Assembly: GCA_937919205.1 (NCBI GenBank)
Contig: CALFOZ010000141.1
Span: 1 to 55,168 of the forward strand
Source of the DNA: an uncultured Planctomycetia bacterium
Lineage (GTDB): Bacteria > Planctomycetota > Phycisphaerae > Phycisphaerales > SM1A02
Length of the DNA: 55,168 nt
Direction: 5' to 3'
A program made the translations under genes and the position numbers. Each line of letters begins with the position of its first letter. The stretch's first letter is position 1. The notes under the pieces were generated by a model. That model saw only the letters and a program-made list of their open reading frames with translations. It was not told where the DNA came from and ran no database searches. Below are positions 17,593 through 27,333 of this stretch, in pieces.

Positions 17593-18840
17593 TTACGCCG
17601 TTCGCCGCGGCGGAACAAACACGTTCGCCGCCAGAAGTCCTGCGACTAACGATCCAGCGACAACAAGCGCCGCAATGGCCCAACTCGCTCCGCTTGCCGC
17701 GTCATTGTGAAACAAGGCCGACGCTCCGCGCATTCCCAACGAACCTGGCACCAATGGAATCAATCCGGGCGCGATCACCATGTTGGGGGAGCGCTTGGTG
17801 ACATGGCTGAAAATATTTCCAGTTAAACTTACAAGAAACGCGCCAATGCACACGCCAAGTTGCGGGCCAACCAACACCGCGCCAAACCTTGCGCCGTACA
17901 AGCCCAACAACACCGCGCACAAAATAATAAAACTGTCTCTAATTTTTGCCTGAAGCAAAATCAACATTGCAAACGCGATTGAAAATGCGGCGGGAAGAAT
18001 GGTCCAAGGCAACAGCGGTTCGCTGACAATGTTTTGAATGGCGGGCAAATGCTCGACAATTTTGTCGCCAATAGCCACGCCAAATCCAAGTGCTAGCAAG
18101 GTCATGGCGGCGCCAACAAATCTACTTCCGCCGCTGGCTAAATTGCGCGTGGCCACCTCGGTCAGCGATGTGGTGAGCGTGTACCCCGGCAGTAGCGACA
18201 CAATGCTGGCAAGCACAACAATGTTTGTGCCTATTGGCGGAACGATCCACGCGATCATCCACGCGCCCATGGTGGCCAGAATTCCCGCGATGAACTCGGT
18301 GACCGCGGCGCGGTCCCTTCGCATGTTCAATAGAACAACCAAAGTTCCAATCATCATTCCCAAAATCGCGCTTGCCATAATTTCACGGATGCCCCCGGAG
18401 AAAAATCGCGCGGCGGCCGCGGCGGACAAACCGTACGCCAGCATTTGCCACAGCAATCCAAAATCATTTGGACGCAAATGCAATTCACGGAATGCGCGCG
18501 TTCCTTGGGCGCATGTCAAATCACCCTCCAGCACTTGGCGTTGAATCGCGTGCATTGTGTCGCGGCTACTTAATTGAATGAAGCCAGGATCCACCCGCAA
18601 ATGAAAGGTGCGCTGACGATCCAGTGGTCCAATGGATATGGCCAGATACGTGGGCAGACTAAAAATTTGCACAGCCAGACCAAGGCGCGATCCGGTGCGC
18701 ATCAACTCCGCCTCTAGAACATGCGCCGGCGCGCCAAATCGGTGCAATGTTCTGGCGCACTCCACCAAAAAAATTTCCGCGTCGGCCTTGTTGTCCGTGG
18801 GTGGCTTTGGCTCATCGACTCGTATGACACCTTGCGTCAT
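17593..18840 (-). CDS. Threonine/serine exporter family protein (ThrE)
   Basis: 415 residues with both halves of the ThrE family in one chain. The N-terminal half (about 25-265) begins with a soluble helical part (FLVECARTLHRFGAPAHVLE) and then five membrane helices. The C-terminal half (about 285-405) has roughly five more, including FGAVLVGPQLGVCIGAFLVSL and VIAPGLIPLVPGSLGMRGA. Family members export threonine and serine by proton antiport; the real substrate here is not known. The ATG at 18840 gives a normal family start. It faces NagZ tail to tail and has a 225-bp divergent gap upstream containing the palindrome at 18909. Confidence 0.88.
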   Translation of the reverse strand: MTQGVIRVDEPKPPTDNKADAEIFLVECARTLHRFGAPAHVLEAELMRTGSRLGLAVQIFSLPTYLAISIGPLDRQRTFHLRVDPGFIQLSSRDTMHAIQRQVLEGDLTCAQGTRAFRELHLRPNDFGLLWQMLAYGLSAAAAARFFSGGIREIMASAILGMMIGTLVVLLNMRRDRAAVTEFIAGILATMGAWMIAWIVPPIGTNIVVLASIVSLLPGYTLTTSLTEVATRNLASGGSRFVGAAMTLLALGFGVAIGDKIVEHLPAIQNIVSEPLLPWTILPAAFSIAFAMLILLQAKIRDSFIILCAVLLGLYGARFGAVLVGPQLGVCIGAFLVSLTGNIFSHVTKRSPNMVIAPGLIPLVPGSLGMRGASALFHNDAASGASWAIAALVVAGSLVAGLLAANVFVPPRRTA

Positions 18841-18908
18841 TGCTTGGCCTGCGCCGCTGGCATTAAAAATCCTTGGCTTGCCGCCGATTGCCGCACATCA
18901 ATTGGACC

Positions 18909-18922
18909 AAGTGGATCCACTT
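18909..18922. promoter_or_regulatory. 14-bp perfect palindrome in divergent gap
   Basis: AAGTGGATCCACTT is perfectly self-complementary and lies 69 bp upstream of the ThrE-type gene and about 145 bp upstream of the small membrane protein at 19066. A repressor operator is possible; a chance palindrome of this length is also plausible. Confidence 0.35.
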
Positions 18923-19065
18923 TCATCGCTCAACACCATCCATACGCGGTTGATGTACACCAACGTAGGCGAGGCGCAATAGAACGATTTTAATTTGATT
19001 GAACATGGCGCATTCTTGAATAGTTGCGAGTGTAGCCAAGGCGTGGCTTTGACCGATATGTCAGC

Positions 19066-19386
19066 ATGACTCGATGGTGGCTTATCGTAAACGCACTCGC
19101 TGGCGCATGGTTGCTTGCAATGGGCGCGTATCAATTTGGCATTCTCACACAAGTATGGATCACCGACGCGGATGGATGGCTACGTCCAAGTTGTTGTTGC
19201 GTGGCTGGCGTTAGCGCGTTTTTAGCCGCGCGCAATCAAAGCCCACTTTGGTGCGGCATATTCGCCGCGCTTCTGATTTTGCTTAACCCATTAGCGACAA
19301 CTCAATGGCCCAAGGGATGGGAGAAGCCATTTGCCGTGATTGGCGGCGCGCTCTTTCTTGCATTCACCGTGCGTTGGTGGAAATAA
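19066..19386 (+). CDS. Small four-helix membrane protein, unknown
   Basis: 106 residues with four hydrophobic segments (about 5-22, 41-54, 63-77 and 88-103), Trp-rich, with the cysteine cluster CCC at residues 43-45. It ends in VRWWK. The hydrophobic spacing resembles small uncharacterised DUF6804-like membrane proteins, but I cannot confirm that family. The gene stands alone between the ThrE-type gene (divergent) and the propeller protein (convergent, 6 bp away). No ribosome-binding site stands out before its ATG. Confidence 0.6.
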   Translation: MTRWWLIVNALAGAWLLAMGAYQFGILTQVWITDADGWLRPSCCCVAGVSAFLAARNQSPLWCGIFAALLILLNPLATTQWPKGWEKPFAVIGGALFLAFTVRWWK

Positions 19387-19392
19387 ATCGAT

Positions 19393-20787
19393 TTAATTTG
19401 GATCAGATTGCGCGCCCGCGGCCGATCCATCTTGTTGTGGCGCGCGCTCCTCTAATTTGTAAAGCAACGCTCCGCCTGGCTCAATTCCAAGCCGCTCACT
19501 ACGCGTTCTGCCAACCGCCAGCCATGGCCAGTGAAACGCGATGGTGTTTCCAAATGAATTTGGCGATACAAAAACTTTCGGCGCAAGTCGCCATTCTTCC
19601 TGCCAACCCTTGTCGGTTTTTTCAAACACATAGACGCGTCCATTGCTGTCCGATCCCTCCACTGTCATCGCGTCGCTCACAATAATGCGATCGTGATCGA
19701 TGGCCAACGCGTAGCCATATGCCTTGCTTTTCATCACGCCTTGCGCGGGAGTGAGCGAGCCCTCTGGTATCCATTGTCCGTTCACGCGGCGCAACACACC
19801 CACGTCAACTTCGGCTTCTCGGTCGTACGGATTCATCGATCGCACCACAAGCAAGTCGCCCTTCAAAGCGATGTTCATTCCAAATCCATGCCACGGACTT
19901 AATCCACTGTTATTAATTTCCTGCTCAAGTTTCCAGCCTTCGGGCGTGCGTCTGTATATGCACACCATGGCGGGCGCTAGGCTGGAACGAATTTTTTCCG
20001 TTGTAAATGGAATCAACGCCTTTGGATTTCCCACGGCCAATGTGTCGCCGTCCATGGCCAAAGAAATTCCAAACCACCAAGGCTCGTACCTTGCATCACG
20101 CTGGATCACGCCTTGGGCTTTCCAACCTTCAACGGTGCGTTGAAAAATAAACACGCGCGGATTTGTTGGAAAGTCCTGGTCTTTCTGATTGGGTCGGACA
20201 CTGACTTCGCTGACGGCCAGCAACGTGTCGCTGAGCGCCATGGCCGACGAAAAATTTAATACAGTTTCATTTTGCGGTGGCTTGATTGAACCCGATTGCT
20301 TCCACGCCTCGCGTCCTTCGGTTGGCGCGAAGGAAATAATCTCGCTTGATTTTCCTTTTCGGGAAATGTTTGTGAGTAGAAATTCCGGGTCGGCCAGAAT
20401 GCGCTGAATGGCGACCTCATCTGGAGCCAATCCCTGCACCTGCACCATCTCCGATACCGATGTCCATGTATTATTTTTCAACTCAAAGGTGAAAATTTGT
20501 CCATCGGCGCCAATTCGCCGCGAGATTACCGCGCCGCTGATGATCAAGCGGTCTCCAGAAAATGCCAGCACGTTGCCGAACGCCATCGACACTGTGGGAC
20601 CAGGCGCCTCCACAACTTGCGTTTCGTAAGTCACAGCAATGGGCGGACCGCGAAATCCAACAGTCGGTCGACTTGGCGCAACAGCGTCGTTGGATAAAGA
20701 AGGAGTGGGCTTTGGGGACTTGGTTGGCGCGGGAGTGGGTGGAAGGGCTTGCGCAAAAACAAACGAGATCAGTATCGAACAAATCAT
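19393..20787 (-). CDS. Exported FG-GAP beta-propeller protein
   Basis: 464 residues. The signal peptide is MICSILISFVFAQ, followed by a Pro/Thr linker. At least six FG-GAP-like repeats follow, each with a phenylalanine/tyrosine-glycine and a hydrophobic strand, for example AFGNVLAFSGDRLIIS, WFGISLAMDGDTLAVGNP, GFGMNIALKGDLLVV, AYGYALAIDHDRIIVS and SFGNTIAFHWPWLAVG. The expected fold is an integrin-alpha-like propeller, used in binding rather than catalysis; canonical calcium loops (DxDxDG) are mostly absent. The ATG at 20787 is chosen because AAAGGA lies just upstream and it begins the signal peptide. A paralogue in plan is encoded at 48400. Confidence 0.8.
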   Translation of the reverse strand: MICSILISFVFAQALPPTPAPTKSPKPTPSLSNDAVAPSRPTVGFRGPPIAVTYETQVVEAPGPTVSMAFGNVLAFSGDRLIISGAVISRRIGADGQIFTFELKNNTWTSVSEMVQVQGLAPDEVAIQRILADPEFLLTNISRKGKSSEIISFAPTEGREAWKQSGSIKPPQNETVLNFSSAMALSDTLLAVSEVSVRPNQKDQDFPTNPRVFIFQRTVEGWKAQGVIQRDARYEPWWFGISLAMDGDTLAVGNPKALIPFTTEKIRSSLAPAMVCIYRRTPEGWKLEQEINNSGLSPWHGFGMNIALKGDLLVVRSMNPYDREAEVDVGVLRRVNGQWIPEGSLTPAQGVMKSKAYGYALAIDHDRIIVSDAMTVEGSDSNGRVYVFEKTDKGWQEEWRLAPKVFVSPNSFGNTIAFHWPWLAVGRTRSERLGIEPGGALLYKLEERAPQQDGSAAGAQSDPN

Positions 20788-20853
20788 TTTAAAATTCCTT
20801 TCGGTGTGAACAAAGAGTGCCAACCATACTTGCAAACTTGAAATGCGATGGAA

Positions 20854-21474
20854 TTATCCGCGACGCAATCGTAATGCAGACACGGCATTGCATACTTCCG
20901 AGACCAAGGTGGACTCATCGGGTAAATTATGTTTTCCATACGCGTCGCGCGGAGGAATGATTCGCACGCCAATATCGTTGAGTTCGCCGAGCGCCTTGAC
21001 TAAAATAGAATTGTGCATGGTGCCGTGCATGGTTGGAGCCACCAAAACTTTCGCCCTGCCCTGCTCCATTCTTCCAATCGCGCAGGCAAGCGTGGCGCCG
21101 ACCGCGCCCTCGGCAATGCCATGCGCCATGCGACCAATGCTTGCGGCGGTGGCGGGCGCGACCAAGTACACATCAAACGGCGCGTCGTCGCTGAGGTGCT
21201 CGGCGCTGGCGGAAAGTTTGGTGATCACGGGTGAATTCGTGCTCCACGCCAAGGCGTCCTGCGCCACATAGCGCAGAGCTTCTTCAGTGCAAAATGCGGT
21301 CACGCTGGCTCCATGGCGGCGAAGCGCGCGCGCCACAAACGGAGTCTTCATGGCGGCAATTCCACCCGTGACAAGCAAGGCAACGCGAACGCCATCGAGC
21401 GCGTCGCTTTCACGGACAATTTCTTTGTCGCCCAAATCGCTAGGCGTTGGTGGTGGAAATTCAAATTCATCCAT
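20854..21474 (-). CDS. CoaC-like flavoprotein (HFCD family)
   Basis: 206 residues. The N-terminal VALLVTGGIAAMKTP, the central YLVAPATAASIGRMAHGIA and the APTMHGTMHNS segment are the FMN- and substrate-binding blocks of the HFCD flavoproteins (phosphopantothenoylcysteine decarboxylase, UbiX-like and lantibiotic decarboxylases). The active-site His of CoaC is not obvious, and the usual APAMN is altered to APTMH. There is no CoaB synthetase domain, unlike the fused Dfp/CoaBC of most bacteria. It may be a stand-alone CoaC or a flavoprotein of other function. Starts at 21474 or 21483 are both ATG; earlier in-frame codons give an Arg-rich leader and are unlikely. Confidence 0.75.
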   Translation of the reverse strand: MDEFEFPPPTPSDLGDKEIVRESDALDGVRVALLVTGGIAAMKTPFVARALRRHGASVTAFCTEEALRYVAQDALAWSTNSPVITKLSASAEHLSDDAPFDVYLVAPATAASIGRMAHGIAEGAVGATLACAIGRMEQGRAKVLVAPTMHGTMHNSILVKALGELNDIGVRIIPPRDAYGKHNLPDESTLVSEVCNAVSALRLRRG

Positions 21475-21676
21475 GCGGATCATTCTAACAATGTCCGCGT
21501 GTTCTTCACGGCGCCGCGCATGCGTCTGAACGCAATTTTTGTGGCGACCAATTTCAATACAAGCCAATGCACGCCCGCGTCTTTCTTACAAAGTTTGCAT
21601 GATCAAGTCTGTTGGGTGAAACAATCGCCGCTATCTTCACGCCATGTGCGGCGTGCAAAATTCTCACGGCGGAGAA

Positions 21677-23638
21677 ATGAATTCCAATGAAGCGTCACCC
21701 GCATGGTGGCGCAATGATTTGTGGATTCCATGTGTCGCTGGAATTTTTCTTGCGCTTGCATGGTGCTTGCAACGCGATTGGATTGTGGTGAATGACAACG
21801 CGTTCCTGCAATGGGGCCTGCCAAGCGGATGGGTGGTCACCAATCGCGGATTTTTTCTGGCGTGCTTGACGGTGGTGTATGTGGTGGCGGGTTGGAACGC
21901 ATTTTTAGTTGGCCTGCGCTTGGCGTTAAGGGCGCGGCTTGATGTTGATTTTCTCATGGTTGTCGCCGCGATCGCGGCGGCGTGGATTGGCGAAGGTATT
22001 GACGGCGGATTACTGCTGTTTTTGTTTTCGCTAGGAAACGCGCTGGAACATTACGCCATGGGCCAGTCGCGTAAAGCCATACGCGCGCTGGGAAAGTTGG
22101 CGCCCAAATTTGCAAAGGTGAAACGCGACGCGCAAGAAATTGATATCGCCGTGGAGCAACTTGTTGTGGGCGATGTCGTGGTTGTGCGCCCTGGCGAGCG
22201 CCTGCCCGCCGACGGAATTATTTTGGCGGGCAGTGGTGACATTGATCAAAGTCCAATCACTGGCGAAAGCGTGCCCGTTGAAAAAGATGTGAACGACGAA
22301 GTTTTCGCCGGCACCGTGAATGGCGATGGCAGTCTTGAGATTCGAGTATCGCGTCCAAGTTCGCAATCCACCATGTCACGCATGATTCTTTTGGTGGAGG
22401 ACGCGCAACAACAGAAGGGGCAAACCCAACGCGCCGCGGAAGCGTTCACGCGCGTGTATGTGCCTTGCGTTGTTGTGGGCACAGTGTTGGCGCTTGTCAT
22501 TCCAACATATTTTGGATGGCTTCCCTTTGATGAATCATTGCTACGCGCCATTGCCATGCTTGTTGGAGCAAGTCCATGCGCGCTTGCCATTAGCACGCCC
22601 GCCGCGGTTCTTTCTGGCGTGGCACGCGCCGCGCGATCTGGCGTGTTGATCAAAGGCGGTTTGCATTTGGAGGGTCTGGCCATTCTGCGCGCCATTGCGC
22701 TTGATAAAACTGGCACACTAACCAATGGTCGTCCGCAAATTGTGGGCCTGTTCACCGCAGATGGCGTGAGTGAGCGTGAACTTTTAGAAATAGCCAGCGC
22801 TATTGAGCAACGTAGCGAGCACCCCATTGCGCGCGCCATTGTGCGCGCCGCGGAGGCGAAAGATATTCGTGTTGCCGCCGCCGAAAATGTAAGCGCCATT
22901 AAAGGCAAGGGCGTAACGGGAACTGTGGCGGGAAAAATAATTGAAGTGGGTTCCGCGCGGCTTATGCGCGAAAGCGGCGCGACGCTGAGTGACTCCATGA
23001 ATAGCGCGTTAGCTCAGAATGATGCCAGCGGCCACACCGTGGTTGTGTTGAGTTGTGGTGACAAGGTTTTGGGTTTCATTGCGCTTGCGGATCGTCCGCG
23101 CGCAGAAGCCGCGCAAGCCATTCGCATGTTGCACGCCTTGAATGTTCGTCCCGTGATCATGCTCACAGGCGATCGCAAAGGAGTGGCGCAATCCATTGCC
23201 AACGAAATTGGCGTTGACGAAATCGAAGCGGAACTTTTGCCCGAGGACAAGATCAACCGCGTGAAAGCCTTGCTGGAAAAATATCACGCCATTGGCATGG
23301 TGGGCGACGGCGTGAATGACGCGCCCGCGCTGGCCATGGCCACGGTTGGAATTGCCATGGGCCGCGGCGGCACGGATGTGGCGCTTGAGGCCGCGGACAT
23401 TGCGCTGATGGCCGATGATTTACAGCGCATTCCATTTGCGATCGGCCTGGCGCGTTTCGCGCGCACAGTGATCCGCCAAAATGTGGCGGTGAGCATGGGC
23501 ATGGTTTTTATTCTGATTCCGCTGACTTTAAGCGGCCTGATTGGCACCACTCTGGCCGTGATCATGCACGAAGGAAGCACTGTGGCGGTGGTCATCAACG
23601 GCTTGCGACTGCTGGCATTTCGAGAACCAAAAAAATAA
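21677..23638 (+). CDS. Heavy-metal P-type ATPase, SPC motif (P1B-4-like)
   Basis: 653 residues. It has TGES (195-198), the ion-binding SPC motif (299-301) instead of CPC, phosphorylation site DKTGT (Asp343), HP (382-383) and a GDGVNDAPA hinge. No N-terminal HMA metal-binding domain is present. A late membrane-segment motif MHEGSTVAVVINGLRLL matches the HEG(S/G)T signature that, with SPC, marks P1B-4 pumps reported to export Co, Zn, Cd or Fe. The ATG at 21677 is chosen because GGAG lies 2-6 nt before it; the frame opens at 21644. The gene is monocistronic, with no metal-responsive regulator beside it. Confidence 0.92.
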   Translation: MNSNEASPAWWRNDLWIPCVAGIFLALAWCLQRDWIVVNDNAFLQWGLPSGWVVTNRGFFLACLTVVYVVAGWNAFLVGLRLALRARLDVDFLMVVAAIAAAWIGEGIDGGLLLFLFSLGNALEHYAMGQSRKAIRALGKLAPKFAKVKRDAQEIDIAVEQLVVGDVVVVRPGERLPADGIILAGSGDIDQSPITGESVPVEKDVNDEVFAGTVNGDGSLEIRVSRPSSQSTMSRMILLVEDAQQQKGQTQRAAEAFTRVYVPCVVVGTVLALVIPTYFGWLPFDESLLRAIAMLVGASPCALAISTPAAVLSGVARAARSGVLIKGGLHLEGLAILRAIALDKTGTLTNGRPQIVGLFTADGVSERELLEIASAIEQRSEHPIARAIVRAAEAKDIRVAAAENVSAIKGKGVTGTVAGKIIEVGSARLMRESGATLSDSMNSALAQNDASGHTVVVLSCGDKVLGFIALADRPRAEAAQAIRMLHALNVRPVIMLTGDRKGVAQSIANEIGVDEIEAELLPEDKINRVKALLEKYHAIGMVGDGVNDAPALAMATVGIAMGRGGTDVALEAADIALMADDLQRIPFAIGLARFARTVIRQNVAVSMGMVFILIPLTLSGLIGTTLAVIMHEGSTVAVVINGLRLLAFREPKK

Positions 23639-23743
23639 ATCGATTCTCTCCATGCCGCTTCGTGTTCTAGCACATTGATAGTGAGTGAATTGCACAGAGC
23701 CTACGCGCGAGACATGCCAGCCAATCAATTGCGCAAGACTATT

Positions 23744-25348
23744 TCAATATGTGGGATTGTAAATCTTGCCGCGCACAAACGCGTCAATGTCATTGGGTCG
23801 CGCAACGCCGGCAAGACCCTGATCAAAAATTAAAGTCGCAACATCTACCGCCTCCTTGATCAGCGTTGGATGAATTTCCGCCACGGGTGGATAGATCAAA
23901 CCAACTTGCAAATCTTCCTCGGTAACCTGCGCCGCCAAACTTTCCGCGGCCCGCAGGAACATGTCGTCGGTCACGCGCTTGGCTTCGGTGGCGTACACCG
24001 CTAAACCAACCGCGGGATAAATGTAAACATTATTTCCCTGCCCCGGCACAAAAAGTTTGCCTTGATAATGCAGTGGCGGAAATGGACTGCCCGCGGCAAA
24101 AATGGCGCGGCCTTGTGAATGCTCAATGGCGTCCTTGGCCGTGCACTCGCTCTTGCTGGTGGGATTGGAATACGGAAACAAAATCGGCCGCGGATTTAAT
24201 GTTGCCATGGCGGCAATGACGGCCGGCGTGAACGCGCCGGCTATTGTGCTAACGCCAATCAACGCGGTGGGCTTGACCATTTCAACCACGTGCAACAACT
24301 CTTTTGTTGGCGTGTTGGCATGCGCGTAGCGACGTTGTTGATCACTTAAACCAACGGATTCCGCGGTCACAAGGCCCTTTGAGTTCATCAAGAAACAGCG
24401 CTTCAGCGCCTCCGCCTCTGGCAAACCTTCGCGTGTCATTTGCAACACGCATAAATCCGCAATACCAATCGCCGCGCTACCGGCGCCATAAAACAGCACG
24501 CGTTGGTCGCGCACTTTGTTTTTCATAATGCGACACGCGCCAAATAATCCAGCCACCGCCACCGCGGCTGTGCCTTGAATGTCGTCGTTGAAACAACACA
24601 CGCGCTTGCGATGGCGCTCCAGCAACGGAATGGCGGTCTTGTTGGTGAAGTCCTCGAATTGAATACAGCAATGTGGAAAAACTTCCTGCACCGCGTCCAC
24701 AAATTCATCCACGAAGGATGTGTACTCATCACCCGTAATTCTTCGCTGGCGCATGCCTGGATAGAGCGGGTCTTCTAGAAACACTTCGTTGTTAGTTCCA
24801 ACATCAAGCGTCACTGGCAGTGTGACACTTGGCGGCACGCCACCTAGGCCGGCGTACAGCGCCAACTTTCCAATTGGAATTCCCATGCCGCAGACACCCT
24901 GATCGCCCAAACCAAGAATGCGCTCGCCGTCGGTCACCACAATAAAGCGCACATCTTTTTCCGGCCAGTTGCGTAGCACATCTTTTATTTTTCCACGGCG
25001 CTTCAAACTTACATACAAGCCACGCGGTCGGCGCATGATGTGCCCAAATTGCTGACACGCTTCGCCCACTGTTGGCGTGTACACAATCGGCATCAACATT
25101 TCTGGTTCCGCGCGCAAGAGCATGTAGAACAAACGCTCATTGCGGTCGGCCAACTCGCTTAAATACACATATTTTTCCAACTGCGAGGTGCAATGACTCA
25201 GTTGCGTGTTCACCCTGTGAATGTGAGTTTGACTGGTCTCAATTCCGTCGGGAAGCAAACCGATCAATCCTAATTTTTCACGCTCAGCCTCCGTGAATGC
25301 CGTGGCTTTGTTCAGTCGTGGATCCAGTAAAAGTGTGCGGCCTTGCAT
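23744..25348 (-). CDS. Malic enzyme, NAD-dependent large type
   Basis: Predicted to decarboxylate malate to pyruvate with NAD(P)+ reduction. The 534-residue chain has YTPTVGEACQQF with the catalytic Tyr, DQGVCGMGIPIGKLALY with the catalytic Lys, the metal-binding QFEDF, DDIQGTAAVAVAG, the dinucleotide loop GAGSAAIGIA and PYSNPTSKSE. Length and motif order match the roughly 540-residue malic enzymes of the MaeA/SfcA group, not the shorter or phosphotransacetylase-fused kinds. Cofactor choice cannot be read safely. The ATG at 25348 (MQGRTLLLDP) starts the family region; the frame is open to 25414. It is convergent with the metal ATPase. Confidence 0.92.
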   Translation of the reverse strand: MQGRTLLLDPRLNKATAFTEAEREKLGLIGLLPDGIETSQTHIHRVNTQLSHCTSQLEKYVYLSELADRNERLFYMLLRAEPEMLMPIVYTPTVGEACQQFGHIMRRPRGLYVSLKRRGKIKDVLRNWPEKDVRFIVVTDGERILGLGDQGVCGMGIPIGKLALYAGLGGVPPSVTLPVTLDVGTNNEVFLEDPLYPGMRQRRITGDEYTSFVDEFVDAVQEVFPHCCIQFEDFTNKTAIPLLERHRKRVCCFNDDIQGTAAVAVAGLFGACRIMKNKVRDQRVLFYGAGSAAIGIADLCVLQMTREGLPEAEALKRCFLMNSKGLVTAESVGLSDQQRRYAHANTPTKELLHVVEMVKPTALIGVSTIAGAFTPAVIAAMATLNPRPILFPYSNPTSKSECTAKDAIEHSQGRAIFAAGSPFPPLHYQGKLFVPGQGNNVYIYPAVGLAVYATEAKRVTDDMFLRAAESLAAQVTEEDLQVGLIYPPVAEIHPTLIKEAVDVATLIFDQGLAGVARPNDIDAFVRGKIYNPTY

Positions 25349-25484
25349 GACGGCAAGTCTATACCCTGAATTGGACAAGCGACAGTAATTTGAACGATGA
25401 AAAATAAATGCCAATCATCATCGCCGTCCATTGAAACAAGACACACAATAATTGATCACGGAGAAATGACGCGAGCCAAATAAA

Positions 25485-25883
25485 TTATTGCGCTGGCGAT
25501 GACACCGCCGTCGCGTTCACGCGCGTCCACGAGTGATCCATTTGCTTTTCACGCAACGGGCAAAAGTCTTTCACTTTGCGCGCGATCAACAACGAGCCAT
25601 CAATCTTAATTTCATAGACGCCAGTTTCATCCACGCACAATTTGGTCTCTGGCCGATTACGAAAGGTGAGGATTTTCCCATCAAAGGTGTAGTCGCCCAC
25701 AATTGGCCTGGTCTTTGGCCCCGTGAAAGTGAGCGTGAACAAGCCCGTGTCTTCGCAGGTGAGCGTGGTGGAGTCAAAATCACTTTTCCAAGAGCCAATT
25801 AAATTGAGGCTGGAAACCTTTTCGGGCTTCGCGGCGCAACTGGCCAACAAAAGTATCGCCACGATTTGAAGAATGCGCTTCAC
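25485..25883 (-). CDS. Small lipoprotein, last gene of the cupredoxin-cyclase operon
   Basis: 132 residues starting with GTG at 25883, one nucleotide after the porin stop codon, which implies coupled translation. The signal peptide ends in the lipobox LLLASC, so lipidation is expected at Cys16. The mature part looks like a small beta-barrel or lipocalin-type domain (LIGSWKSDFDSTTLTCEDTGLFTLTF, shown here only as landmarks LIGSWKSD and LFTLTFTG), with four further cysteines that may form disulfides. The upstream frame is open to 26081 but lies inside the porin gene. Function is unknown; position in the operon suggests it works in the envelope with the porin. Confidence 0.72.
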   Translation of the reverse strand: MKRILQIVAILLLASCAAKPEKVSSLNLIGSWKSDFDSTTLTCEDTGLFTLTFTGPKTRPIVGDYTFDGKILTFRNRPETKLCVDETGVYEIKIDGSLLIARKVKDFCPLREKQMDHSWTRVNATAVSSPAQ

Positions 25884-25884
25884 G

Positions 25885-27333
25885 CTAGAACTGTATAACA
25901 AGTTCGACCGCGAAGAGGTTTTGTCCTGGATCAATTGTGCCCGCCTCCTCCGTGTAGCTGTACTGCACCTTGAATTGCGTGAAGCGATTGATCTTGAAAC
26001 CAAGACACGCGTCCGCACGCCACAAATTGTTGTACCAAGGAGTTTCAGACCCAGCTCCCGGACCCGTTGCGGGAGTGACATTGGAATACATCTGCTGATT
26101 CCAGCGCCCCGAAAGCCAAAATTGCGGCATGAACTTCCACTTGCTCTCTATGAAATAACTGTAAGCGCCAATGTTGCCAACCGCCTTGCCAGTTCTCGCA
26201 TCTGGAACCTCATATTGACTCCACGCAAATTCGCTCCAGAGTTCAATCGGACCATGCGCGTAGGAAATATCCGTGCCCACCACATTTTGACGCGACTCGC
26301 CAATGGAAGAACCCGCTTTGCTTGTGGTTGAAAAACGATCGTACGCCGCCTGACTTATATATGAACCACTGCTTCCACTCACTCCAATATTCCACGCGGC
26401 ATCGGGTCGATATCCCGCGCGCCCTGTGAACGTTGGGTAGTTGAAACCGCGGTTCCACAAGTCCCACTCACTAGGCCGGCTTGAAAGCGAGGCGTTCTTC
26501 ATTTCAAATGCCCAATCAAGTTGTTGCAGCGTTCCCACCGTGCCGTTCAGTTGAAAGCCACTGGCGTAACTGGGTCCCCACACGATTGGAATCCATTTTG
26601 TGACTGGTGGAGAAGCACTATTTTTTCTGTTCACCAAGGATGTTGTGTTGGGCGCGATGCCCGCGCCAGCGTTGCCATCCGTAACAGAAGTCATTTGCCC
26701 ATACATCATGGGCGCGTTAATAAGCGAGTTCTGCGTGGAGAAATGCCTGTTGGTCCATTGACCAAATGCGGTCTGGAACTTTCCGCCTTTAAAATTTAAC
26801 ACCGGCGTGTCAAACGGCGTGAGCTGTGTGTAATACTCCGCCGGTTGCGATTGCACGGAAGTTTCAGTGGGATCAAAGCCGCGATTCACCAATCCCAAGA
26901 ACACAAATTCAAGGTGCTTGGAAATATCCAATGTGAACAAGCCACTTAATGTTGGCGCAAAGATTTGTCCGTTGGTGGTTTGAATAAATCCAGGCGGCGG
27001 CGTGCTGAACACCATGTAATCCAATGTCAACCACACATCGGCGTTGAAACTTATTTGTCCATCTTCGGTGCCAAAGGATTGAAAATCGCGCAAGCGTTCA
27101 AGAAATGATTCCATTGGATCCGCCGCATCCGTGGTGGTGGTGATTTGCTCAACCGCCGACTCCGCGGCCACAACTTGCGCGATCGTTGCAGGCGTGCCCG
27201 CCGAAGTCGTTGGCGCATCGGCAGTTTGCGCGCTGGCGGTCTGCGAATTTGTTGTCGCGGGAACAACAGGCGCAACTTGCGCGGCGCGCACGGAACTTGC
27301 GCACAGAAGCAACGCGAGCATTGTCTGGTTCAT
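25885..27333 (-). CDS. Outer-membrane beta-barrel (porin-like) protein
   Basis: 482 residues. Signal peptide MNQTMLALLLCASSVRA; an Ala/Thr-rich linker to about residue 70 follows, then alternating amphipathic strands to the C-terminal Phe (AVELVIQF), the classic last-strand signature recognised by BamA. Strand-like stretches near the end include FKVQYSYTEEA and WWLSGRW-type aromatic girdles. It resembles phosphate/anion or carbohydrate-selective porins in length, but no selectivity residue can be named. Its start overlaps the cyclase stop by 4 bp (ATGA), and the lipoprotein starts 1 nt after its stop, so the three are clearly one operon. Confidence 0.82.
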   Translation of the reverse strand: MNQTMLALLLCASSVRAAQVAPVVPATTNSQTASAQTADAPTTSAGTPATIAQVVAAESAVEQITTTTDAADPMESFLERLRDFQSFGTEDGQISFNADVWLTLDYMVFSTPPPGFIQTTNGQIFAPTLSGLFTLDISKHLEFVFLGLVNRGFDPTETSVQSQPAEYYTQLTPFDTPVLNFKGGKFQTAFGQWTNRHFSTQNSLINAPMMYGQMTSVTDGNAGAGIAPNTTSLVNRKNSASPPVTKWIPIVWGPSYASGFQLNGTVGTLQQLDWAFEMKNASLSSRPSEWDLWNRGFNYPTFTGRAGYRPDAAWNIGVSGSSGSYISQAAYDRFSTTSKAGSSIGESRQNVVGTDISYAHGPIELWSEFAWSQYEVPDARTGKAVGNIGAYSYFIESKWKFMPQFWLSGRWNQQMYSNVTPATGPGAGSETPWYNNLWRADACLGFKINRFTQFKVQYSYTEEAGTIDPGQNLFAVELVIQF

